Below are positions 36,055 through 45,613 of a DNA stretch of 64,000 bases, piece after piece (the first letter of the stretch is position 1; each line of letters begins with the position of its first letter). The notes beneath the pieces were generated by a model. The model worked only from the letters and a program-made list of their open reading frames with translations. It did no database searches and was not told the DNA's origin. The stretch is from Orbilia blumenaviensis (Eukaryota > Ascomycota > Orbiliomycetes > Orbiliales > Orbiliaceae): the NCBI GenBank assembly GCA_036872755.1, contig JAVHNS010000009.1:1488001-1552000 (forward strand). The letters are read 5' to 3'. A program made the translations under genes and the position numbers.

Positions 36055-37340
36055 GTTGTACTCGTGCTTTTAATCTGTAAGTCAGCCGAACTTACACAGT
36101 ACGGCAAATAGATGCTATACAAGGAGCTTTATCCTACGCCCCTATATATAATGAATTAAAGAAAGACTTGCCCTGTTTTGTCACTCTCACCTTACTTTAA
36201 ATATGTTCTAGCCTTTTCTGAAATAGTTATTGTTTGGAGAATTATGAGGTTAATAATGAGAATGCTAGGGAATAAAGTTACAAAAACTAAGGATAATTAC
36301 CTCAAAGGATAGAGTAACTCGTACTATATAAGATATTAATGCTACCCCGCTTTGCCAGTCGAACTTTCAGGATCCAAGCTGACCCATCAGAAAAGCCTTC
36401 AATCTGTTGATTGGCTAGTTTTCATTAACCCGTGGCAGCCTTGCTGCAAGTCTGGTGACATTTAGATACATATGGGAGTGAGGAACGAGCCCGAGAAGAT
36501 GAGTCAACTTCGTACCGTACCGTACGTATGCATCTAGACATGCGTTTGATTGTTTTTAAGTTAATTCATCGGGGAGCACTTTCTTCCACAGAGGCCCCAG
36601 AGCGAGAAGACAGACATAGAAGCATAAAATTGGACTAGAACAAAAGGCTTAGCGATCTAGAGAGCCAGATGGGGCAATTTGTAGAGGAACGAAAGAGCCA
36701 GTGATTATCATAGAATCCGAAGCCCAAAGTGGAAGGTTAACCTCATTGCATAAGCAATACCAATACCTATGGAATATATTATAAGTATTGTAGAATCAGT
36801 ACTGACATTAATGTTGCCCACAATAGGTATAGTAAGAATGGTAAATACAACAAGAATAGTAGGTACAGCGGAATACAGCCCGGCGACATCTGAGGATGAA
36901 TGCCTCAGACGGTTTTGTTGGTCATAAAGAAATACATCGTCTAATGCGGTCCAAGGGGTGTAATAGGCGCCTTTTCGCAGTTAGACGCCTAAATAAATTG
37001 AGGCGCCACCCAGGGCTCCTCAGGCTAAGAGTTCTTTACACAAATTAAATTAGAAAGTAATTCGGTATCAAAGTTAGCGAATGCCTTTGGTCCAGAGGTC
37101 TTCCTACGATGTATTAGTGTCGCAACAAGATGATTTTTGTGTTGCGCGAAAAATAATTTGGCAGAAATAGTCGTATTTTATCTAAATTGCTCACGTCAGT
37201 ATTTTTCGAAGACTTTACTTTGATTGTAAATTCATCGGTGGTATTTCTTGCTCTAGTATTGCACCGACTCTTTACAGATTATTAAACTCTACATGATACA
37301 AAGTTTACAAATGGCAAATTTAGAGTCGATGGTAACGATT
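36055..37340. other. Intergenic, nothing recognised
   Basis: AT-rich. It has a short cgtac iteration near 36511-36530; no gene is supported. Confidence 0.45.
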
Positions 37341-37423
37341 GGCCTACTGGCCCAATGGCAAGGCGTCTGACTACGATTGATTTCGATATCAGGAGATTGC
37401 AGGTTCGATCCCTGCGTAGGTCA
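37341..37423 (+). tRNA. tRNA-Arg (anticodon ACG), with intron, copy 1
   Basis: The acceptor GGCCTAC pairs with GTAGGTC (one G-U pair), and the discriminator is A. The anticodon stem TCTGA/TCAGG encloses the loop CT-ACG-A with an 11-nt intron (TTGATTTCGAT) after position 37. The T arm is GCAGG-TTCGATC-CCTGC. The mature length would be 72 nt. Confidence 0.95.
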
Positions 37424-37430
37424 TTATTTC

Positions 37431-37436
37431 TTTTTT
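37431..37436 (+). terminator. Pol III terminator of tRNA-Arg copy 1
   Basis: A T6 run begins 8 nt after the tRNA end. Confidence 0.75.
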
Positions 37437-38070
37437 AAACTTCCTTCCTCGGATAAACTAGTTTTTTTTTGGTTTTTTTTCAACTTTTCTTTATTATTTC
37501 GATCACCGTTTTGATATTTTTGCGAAAATGATCGTCTCCTGTAGAACTAGGGTGCTAAATAATTATGAAGAATGATAAACTATAAGGGTATTAGAATATC
37601 TTGAACTGAAATATTAGCTGTCATTGGAAAATGGGAAAATGGCGGAAGTGCTGAAACTTGAGCACCTAGATAGAGCCGTTTGCGTTGTCCGCGGTTGGGG
37701 GCACGGTTCTTTAACTTTTTCGAATTGAGAAAAAAAGGACCTGACAATATTACACTGATATGAAGCATGCAGGCAAAACGATTTCTTGACACCGACGAGA
37801 TGAAATAGCTGGCTGACGTACTTAGCTCATCTAACTACGAGATAGATGTATTGATTTGCGGGCATGAGTCGAGCCTGCCTATTGGTGTGTCGGCTGAGCA
37901 CCTAAGCTGGGCGCCAGATTTTGACCTGTCAACCAACCTACTGTCTACCCAGTTGAACCAATCCACTTAAACGAGTTGCCAGCGTCGCGGTCGTGAACTA
38001 TATTGGTAGCTACATCGAGTGCAACATGTACTGAGCCAGAAAGTGGCGAATTAAAAAAAAATTAATTTTC

Positions 38071-38076
38071 AAAAAA
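38071..38076 (-). terminator. Pol III terminator of tRNA-Arg copy 2
   Basis: Six A on the plus strand, read as T6, begin 6 nt after the tRNA 3' end. A longer A run at about 38053-38061 gives a back-up stop. Confidence 0.7.
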
Positions 38077-38081
38077 TTAAG

Positions 38082-38164
38082 TGACCTACGCAGGGATCGA
38101 ACCTGCAATCTCCTGATATCGAAATCAATCGTAGTCAGACGCCTTGCCATTGGGCCAGTAGGCC
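38082..38164 (-). tRNA. tRNA-Arg (anticodon ACG), with intron, copy 2
   Basis: The reverse complement of this interval is identical, base for base, to 37341-37423, including the 11-nt intron. The flanking sequences differ. Confidence 0.95.
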
Positions 38165-38957
38165 TACCATTTTTAGGCCGTTCAACTTAAAAGAATTATA
38201 GCACACCCATATTTAAATAGGCCGGGTGGCGGCTTTGGGGTTTCCATCACAGACTAATTCTGCTCTACCAAAACTCGCACAGGAGACAGAGCTGTGGAGT
38301 GACCGGACAATACCAACGGTACACCCACGAAAAAAAGTCCATAGGCTTACAATAATTGTCTTTGCTTATTTTTTATTTTTTTTGGAATTTTGAAATCTGG
38401 GTTTTAAAGTTAGGTATAGCATTTGACGTTGCTTTGCCAGCTATTTAAGTTTTGGCCTAGCGAGGCAGGTAAATTTGGTACGAGTGCAAATTGGTGTTGA
38501 GGAAGTAGACATGCTATTGTAAGTTAGAACAAGATAAAAATTGCAACTACTAGGACAGCCTTCTACTATATTGGCCACAACTAGATATATATGATGATGC
38601 AAATCGGAATCTTCGAATACAGGCAGCAGGGAGTTATTGTCGAAGGAACTATCTGTATCTTAGCTATTGCTCCCCTCTAAATCTATGTTTGACTATCGCT
38701 CTAGTCTCCCCTAATGTCCACCAGCAAGTTTCCGTTTCCCCAGGCAGCATTAGAACCTACGGTAAGTAGCTAAGTTAGAATATTCATAATAAAAGCCTAG
38801 TCGGGCGGGTTATGCATACCAGCAACCAGCCCTCGGGCGCCCGTCCGGCAATTTGAGGTAACCCACAACCCTCCACGAGCAACATCGGCGCTATGTAAAG
38901 AAGCCATTAGTTTTTCTTCAAGGTTTTGGAGAGAGTCTGATATAATCTCGGATCAAC
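38165..38957. other. Intergenic, nothing recognised
   Basis: No domain-bearing frame; T-rich tract near 38370-38390. Confidence 0.5.
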
Positions 38958-39452
38958 TTACCAAGGCGAAGAAGCGCCATTTCGAACAATTTCAGCTCGG
39001 CCATACCAATTGCAGGTGCCGATACCACACATACGGATTCGATCCGTTAATGGGTTAACCACGCACCGTTGGCTCCCAAGAAGATTCAAGTACCTGTAAC
39101 AGGCAAGCGCATCGCTAAGATCGCACTGACGTTGCCCTGGCCAACATACTGGGTTATACCTTTTGTTAAGGGCTTCTCGGACTTCAAGGGCTGCCAGCTC
39201 TGTTTTTCCAGACCTGTTAGATGAGGAACTATGGGGTTTCATAGCATGAACTTGGACGGTTTTACCTGGAATTGGCTTGGTGAAGTCTTCATTTGTTAGA
39301 CCCAGCTCTCGAGGCGTAGGGAGGCCCGGTGCAGTTTTGATCAGAGAGAGATAGTCAGTTGGTTCGGGAACTGGAGCCGGGGCTGCCAAAGTACCCGCGA
39401 AAAGATTCAGAACAGATACAATGACGAAAGTAGATTTACCAAAGTTAACCAT
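38958..39452 (-). CDS. Small secreted six-cysteine protein, Kex2-like site
   Basis: 164 residues from the second Met. I prefer this Met because it places a good signal peptide (MVNFGKSTFVIVSVLNLFAG, cut near T-L-A-A-P) at the start; an in-frame upstream Met would add 10 residues (to 39482). Residues 24-96 form a cysteine-free pro-region rich in Pro, Ser and Thr. A Lys-Arg pair (97-98) precedes a 66-residue tail with six cysteines (about 103, 110, 118, 130, 142, 147), enough for three disulfides. This pre-pro-cysteine-rich plan is common among fungal secreted effector-like or antimicrobial-like proteins. I do not recognise the family, and no activity can be read from the sequence. Confidence 0.72.
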   Translation of the reverse strand: MVNFGKSTFVIVSVLNLFAGTLAAPAPVPEPTDYLSLIKTAPGLPTPRELGLTNEDFTKPIPGKTVQVHAMKPHSSSSNRSGKTELAALEVREALNKRYNPVCWPGQRQCDLSDALACYRYLNLLGSQRCVVNPLTDRIRMCGIGTCNWYGRAEIVRNGASSPW

Positions 39453-42400
39453 TGTGCTAGTTTTTGCCAAATAAAATGTCAAAAGGAGTTATGGGTTTGA
39501 ATAAGAAATATATGGGTTTCACGAAAGTGAAGTGAGATGTATAGGCGTTAGATATCTGGTTGAGTAGAGGGTTCTTTTCGCTTGGTCAGGTGAGAAAACG
39601 ACATGAGACTTGAGGCATATTGGAGTTATTTATATATATTTTGACAGTATCGTTAAGAAATACAGGCAGTATCTGAATACGCCAACAATACATGATCCAT
39701 AGTCATCCAAAAGCAAAGACATGTAAGTTTCCAACCAATCGTATGCATCTAGAAAATATTCAATGAACTCGGGAGTGTTCGTCCGAAGCGAGGAGCAATA
39801 CGACGACAATGCATTGACCTTCCTAAAATCCAGAACTTTGGGGTGACACAAGAGAGAAAAAAGGGTTATGATGCATCATCCATACGGTAGGGGATTAAGG
39901 CTGGCATGCTCAGCTTTGGGTTGAGGTCTTGGCTTAATTCTCTCCCTGATATCGAAGTAGTATAAGCGTTATAAGCACTGAGGCTATATTTCTGTATAAA
40001 GCATTACCAACGATATGCATATGGCCTTCGCGATGAAATATTCTAGCCTGGCTTTGACATAATCCGGGGGAGAATCGGCGTTTTACCAAGTAAAAAAATT
40101 TGTGCAAGAGGCTTCTATACGAGACAACGAACCAAAGTTTGCTAAAGAAAAAAAAATAGTAGGTATATAATTGATGGCAACAGAAGTTTAAGGCGGTGCT
40201 GGTGTGCATCCACCTCGGACAGGGTCTACGGCGAATACGCGAAAAACACTAATTATTAATATATAACATTGCATGCATATGTTGCTCGGAGGACCAAATA
40301 ACCAGTCGCAAGATGCAGGCGCGAACATGTGTGGCATGGAACATCTTAAGCTTTGTATTTTCAATCCGAAGCGCGTTTTTTTTTTTTTTTGGTTGAAGAT
40401 TTTCGGTAGTCTTCCCACTTCGCACGTCGCGAATGGGTCCCGGGATCCCAAAATCGTGATTACTGAAACATACCCGGGGGCGCCGACGCCACGCCTCTTA
40501 GCCGACTCCCAATCATATGCAGGAATTAAAAAAATAAGATCAGTAAACAAGTAATCCGAAAATCGGCTAGGGACCCTATTCGAAGAATTCTCGGGTTGAG
40601 GTATCATAGCATATTCTAGCATATGCATGCGATTATAACGTGACCCTGGCTGTCGGCTAGCACACCTACCTTTTTCCTGCATCAATTAGAGGCTTGAATA
40701 TAAGTAGCGAGGCTCAGGCTTGGGCTTGACTGGTACGAGGATATGTCAGCGGAGGTTATTAACGCTGTATACCATATGCCAGTTGCATACACATATTTGT
40801 AATCAAATTTATAATTATATATGTTCCCTGTCCCTGGTTCATTTTTGAGTATGGTAACGTAAAGTCACCACAGCCTAAGACACAGCGAAGCGGAAAATAG
40901 CTAATACACTGTAGGCCGAAGGTGTCGGGGTTTATAAGCGGTAATGCGATATAAGCCTTAAACATGCGTCTCGATCCCCCTACCTACGGGGTTCGGTCCA
41001 CGACACGTGTATATATAGCCAAGTTCAAATACTAACGTAAGAGACGATCTATAGACTTAGCAGAATTACTGCATATGAAGTTGTATCGTGCCAAGTCGTT
41101 GTATATATACCAAGTACACCAAGTAATTCGTTCAATTCACCTGTCATTCTCTACTGTTCTAGGGTTGATTTAAATATTTCCGAGGCGCATAGAAGGGACA
41201 AATCTAGACAGTAGCCAGAGGGCAGCCTTTAATAAAGCATAGGCATCTCTGATCAGTCGGAGCATACAGTGTCGAAAGATTCCTGCTATAGTGACGTATA
41301 CCTCAAGACTATGATCAGGCATTTTGGGGGCAGATATTCGGTCTCGACTTGTCTCGCGCCTCGAGCAAAAATCAAGCCTTAACTCGTCTCCCTGGCGCCC
41401 AGAAACAATGCAGAGTTAAAAACTTTTAATTATTTCAGATAGTCATGATCTCGTGGTGATGCCAGACAAGGTGGTAGATTTTGGTAGCCGCGGGTTATCA
41501 ATGGCATATGTGCTCTTTTCCTCTGCAGTGATACTGTTAGCCTTAGCCTTAACATATATCTGCCGTGCTCTTGTAACGTTTGAAACTCTTCGAAGTATAA
41601 TTTCCACTACTCGGGAGCCCCCTTCTCATATATGGCCAAAATTATGTATCAATAGATACTATACATCTAGATCAGTCTTGAGACCAGATGGTGTTCTTGC
41701 ATCTAGATCACTCTTCCTAGCGACAAGGATCCCCGGAATAGCTAAATTCCATTTGCGGTTAGACTCCAAGGACGGACTGACCTACTAGGCACGTGCTAGG
41801 GTCCTCTATTTCGGGGACTTCTGTTTTCAAAATACTGTCATTCCGTTCTAATATATCCTATATAGCACCATTAAGATCATTAGATGAAATATCTTTAGAG
41901 TTCTCCTACTCATGAATTCGTTATCAATAATCTCTTTGCAACCCATAATATTTGAAATATCTGTATGGTTCCTCACGCCGAAAATGAACTTGAAAAAATC
42001 CCTTAAAATTCAAATACCTCGTCACCCAGCACCACTGGGTCAAGTGCCCTGGTTATTTCAATTGTATGCCCAATCTACGAGCAATTTTGGGACGAGAGTA
42101 AACGTGGGACCAGCCAATACATCGTGCAGGCGCAGGTTTTGAGTTTGTATGAATTTCGGATGTTTCGCGACACCCGTGCCTCAGGTCTTATCGTGGCAAC
42201 CACGGCTAGTCTAGCTTGATGAATTGGAACGGTCGAATGATTAATTCGTCATTCATTATTTGAGGTATGATCGAAAGTACCACTGCATCAGATCTAACAA
42301 TTTTGCGAGCAGGCATGTTGTGAGTCCTCTGGATTCGATTTTATGGAATTCTGTGTTGCATTCGTGAGAGTAGCATGTGTTGCATAACATAGTATATTAA

Positions 42401-42731
42401 CTAGCCGGACTAGGATTAGTGAGTGGCCACGCCTTTCCCAAGGAGGTAATTTTTTGGATGAATCATTCTGAGATGCTTTGACCTCAAACTGCACAGCGCA
42501 ACACACCAGGGACTTTGATAGCAATTGATACGCCTATAAGTAGATGCAACAACCTACGACAATTAAACGAGGTTCAGATACTAATTTAGACACAAAGCAT
42601 CATCAACAGATCCACTCTTCTGTCTTCCAAAACTCGCAAAACCCTTCCTCTAAGCCAGCCCCAGGAACCTTTTATCACCCAAGCCGGCTTAAGCCCGGAT
42701 TTTAGCTTCCCTCTTCTTTTAAACCGAAACA
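39453..42731. other. 3.3-kb gene-poor stretch
   Basis: No supported gene. A plus-strand frame at about 41453-41788 has one hydrophobic segment but starts at GTG and has no recognisable relatives. Poly-T near 40377-40390. Confidence 0.4.
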
Positions 42732-43924
42732 ATGCTAGCTGCTGGGGCTGGATCTAGCAGCCTGGGTGTTGACCCCAATACAAACACAGAACAATCTCCC
42801 GCTAAGAGCTCTACCGTCTTTTTGACATCAACAAACTACTCGTGCACATCGTGCCAGGCTTCCTTTGAGAATGGTCAAGAACAGCGCGCACACATGAAAG
42901 CACCATGGCAGTAAGTGTAAATCCACATGCGACAGTGGTTCCGGATCCTATGTGCTAACGTGAGAACAGTGTATTTAATCTCAAAAGACGTGTTGAAAGA
43001 TTACCGCCGATTCCCTTGGATGAATTCGAGGCGCAGAACGGAGGGAACCATGACACCAAAAAGGTACCTTCTCGCAATAGAAGTAATAGCGAGGAGATTA
43101 CGGAAAATTACGACGTCGAAGAGGAAGTATCAGGAAATGAAGACCCTGAAGCCGCATCACCATTCCAATGTCTATTCTGCAACCAGGGTTTTACAAACGA
43201 CGACGATGGATTTGAAATGAATCTCGACCATATGAATACGGCTCATGGTTTCTCCATACCAGATCCACAAGTAGTAGAAGATATCCAGAGCCTCGTCGGG
43301 TACTTGGCTACAGAGGTTCGGGTATGGCACGAGTGCCTTTACTGCGGTGCCACAAAGCACTCAACACTCAGCATACAAAACCACATGAGAGATAAAGAGC
43401 ACTGTCTCCTAAACCTTGATAGGGAACCCGAGCTACTCGACTTCTGGGAGAACCTAGAATCGGCTGAAGAAGAAGGCTCTGGGACACAAGAGGTTGAAGA
43501 TGTAAATACAACCAACCTGTCAGGAACCGAGATGTCTTTACCATCTGGAAGAGTAATTGGTTCGAAAAATGCTGCTCCAGGGCCGGCGGCTAGAAAAACA
43601 CCGAGAAAAAGAGAATTAGCAGTATCGATAGCGAGAGCACCCCCACCTGGTTCCGGAGAGACAGAAACCCCGCCATTGGAAGAGAGGCCACAGTTATCGT
43701 CGAGCCGTCAACTAGCGCGGCGTGACGAAATGAGTATAGCTGGCCTTTCTATCCAACAGCGACAAGCGCTCGTCTTGGCAGAGAAGAAAGCACAGCGAAG
43801 CGAAGCAGTGGCCCGGAGGGCCAGGGAATGGGTGTATGCAAAAGGTGCAAATTCGCAGAAGTTCGATCAACTCGACAATCAGATGAAGTGGGGGAAACAG
43901 AACCACAAATTGCTACCCAGGTAG
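42732..43924 (+). CDS. REI1: REI1/ZNF622-like C2H2 zinc-finger protein
   Basis: Exons 42732-42910 and 42970-43924 join across a 59-nt intron (GTAAGT donor, AACAG acceptor) in phase, giving 377 residues. REI1-family proteins act in late cytoplasmic maturation of the 60S ribosomal subunit. Three finger blocks fit that family: Y-S-C-T-S-C ... H-M-K-A-P-W-H followed by V-F-N-L-K-R-R-V-E-R-L-P-P-I; F-Q-C-L-F-C ... H-M-N-T-A-H-G-F-S-I-P-D; and H-E-C-L-Y-C-G ... H-M-R-D-K-E-H-C. The tail ends in a basic A-K-G-A-N-S-Q-K segment like the family C-terminus. The spacing is tight and the middle linker differs from usual REI1, so it may be a divergent paralog rather than the main copy. The join inside His of the conserved W-H supports the intron. 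Confidence 0.85.
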
Positions 43925-44664
43925 CAATTGGCGCTGGCCCATATCAATGCTCATGACCTTTCTTAATTTAAACTAACTAATGTAAATATCCTACTGGTAA
44001 TATAGTTTTCCTCTTTTTGTGTTATCGAGACATCAGCCTTTTTTTTTTTTTTTTGAAGCAAAAATCTCAGTAAGATTTTCTAAAAACGAAGAGGGTGTCA
44101 CTAAATATGTTATCCTGTAAAGCAGCTAGTGGGTCCCTACTTCGCATATGAAAGCGGGTGCCTCGAAGTAGTCTCGTAAACCAGGCTCCGCAAAGTGGAT
44201 CCCTTCGAGGCACTTTTAATTTCCAAAACTCCATGATTATTTTATTTTATATTTTATCTTTGCCTGCCAAAGAAACCCGATGCGATTTCGGAAGTAGGCA
44301 TCTAGGCTATTACACTGTTTAGTGGTGTAGAATGTCCGAATACCATGTCATATAATGCGAAGGCTAGACTGCGTATCTGCGGACCGAAGTCGCACAATTA
44401 AATGTTTTAAGGTTTGAAAGCAAGAAATTTAAATGCAATAAGATTTAGTTAACATTGAAAAGGGCATTCCTGCAAGAAAATTTAAACATTCCCACCTCTT
44501 ATCTCTCATTAGTCTCGTTTCAGACCTTCCTCTTAAGATATATCCCACCGGTCGATATACGATTCTCCGGATTCAGCACGACAAACAGCCCCCGGCCCTA
44601 GTTTTCAGAAGCTTAACAGTTGACCAATACATGCTTTCTGGGGCCTTCAGGCAAAGCTCGCTGT
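43925..44664. other. Intergenic with a short inverted repeat
   Basis: It holds a T16 run near 44039 and perfect 11-bp arms gtgcctcgaag (44158-44168) and cttcgaggcac (44203-44213). No gene. Confidence 0.5.
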
Positions 44665-45613
44665 TTAGCAATTCCAGACTGGCGGTCCGGGCACCTCATA
44701 GCGGTCGGGTTGTACCTAAAAATATTGAATGTTAGTTATCGCACAGCGACGACGTATTTGCGAATGTACCCCAGCCCTATTAACAGGAGTTTTACATACC
44801 CAGTTTTCATGAACGTTCAAGAAAAGACCTGGCTCATCAGTCCTGTAAGCGCCTGGGAACTCAGCAAAAGGCCATGGCGCCCCAGTTCCGAGCCCATCGG
44901 AGATCTTCAACTGGGCGCATGCACCGAAGAATTCATGTTGGCCTTCGAGGAAGGCGATATGAATGGCAATATGTTCCACACGGAGAAGATAGTCGCCAGA
45001 TGGAATGCACTTGGGGATTTGAATGTGAACCTCACTGGCGTCTATAATCGCATTAGTCTCATATATGATCTTTTGGTGATTTCATATAGGTCAGGGAATG
45101 ATTGAAAATTTAGAAACATACTATAGTGTGGCCACTTGAAGGTCTCAATTGGAGCTGGAGTAGTTCCAATGTAGGGGATAGTCTGGTTAATCTTGAACCA
45201 AATTGGGCCGCTGCCATCCATGCTCGCAGCAGTTTGACCAGTTGGGGCTCGGGCCATGTACCAAACAAGTGGGCCTTCGTGGATGATCCTTCCATCGACA
45301 GTGAAGCCGACGGTGTCACCAGCTTTGACGTTCAAAGTGCCGGGATCTGGAATATTATCATCTTGGAAGCATCGCATAGTGGTGGAGTTCAAGTCAAAGA
45401 GCGGGAAGTGGGAAATATGGTTGAAGGTTCGGCGAATGTAAGTGTAGTCAGGGAACTTCGCGCCTTTATAAAGAAGGTTTGGGAAAGTATCTATAAGGAA
45501 GAGTTATTAGGAACCGAATATAAAGAAAAGGTAGATAATCTTAAATTACAGTGCCCCATTGCAGCGGGGAGAATGGCCGCAAAAGCGACGGTAAGGCTTA
45601 ATGGTGCCAACAT
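44665..45613 (-). CDS. AA9 lytic polysaccharide monooxygenase
   Basis: A secreted copper enzyme family that cleaves cellulose-type chains oxidatively. Four exons on the minus strand: 45550-45613, 45122-45490, 44800-45041 and 44665-44715. Introns are 59, 80 and 84 nt, all GT-AG and in phase, giving 241 residues. The signal peptide ends A-A-M-G, and the mature protein begins H-Y-T-F-P, so His1 of the copper brace is residue 21. Intron 1 falls one base after the His1 codon. Other family marks are N-H-I-S-H-F-P, T-M-R-C, I-I-H-E-G-P-L-V-W-Y-M-A-R, M-D-G-S-G-P-I-W-F-K-I, C-I-P-S-G-D-Y-L-L-R-V-E-H-I-A-I-H, C-A-Q-L-K-I, and P-G-P-P-V-W-N-C before the stop. No CBM1 is present. The segment before C-A-Q reads H-E-F-F-G-A where most members have Q-F-Y. 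Confidence 0.93.

Larger units (their letters stand above)
37424..38081. other. Spacer between inverted tRNA-Arg genes
   Basis: 658 nt without a convincing gene. Both tRNAs are transcribed toward each other into this spacer, and T-runs at both edges can stop them. Confidence 0.6.

Noticed and set aside
40188..40685. 165-codon minus-strand frame
   Set aside because: No domain, overlapping plus-strand frame of similar quality, and a long homopolymer inside.
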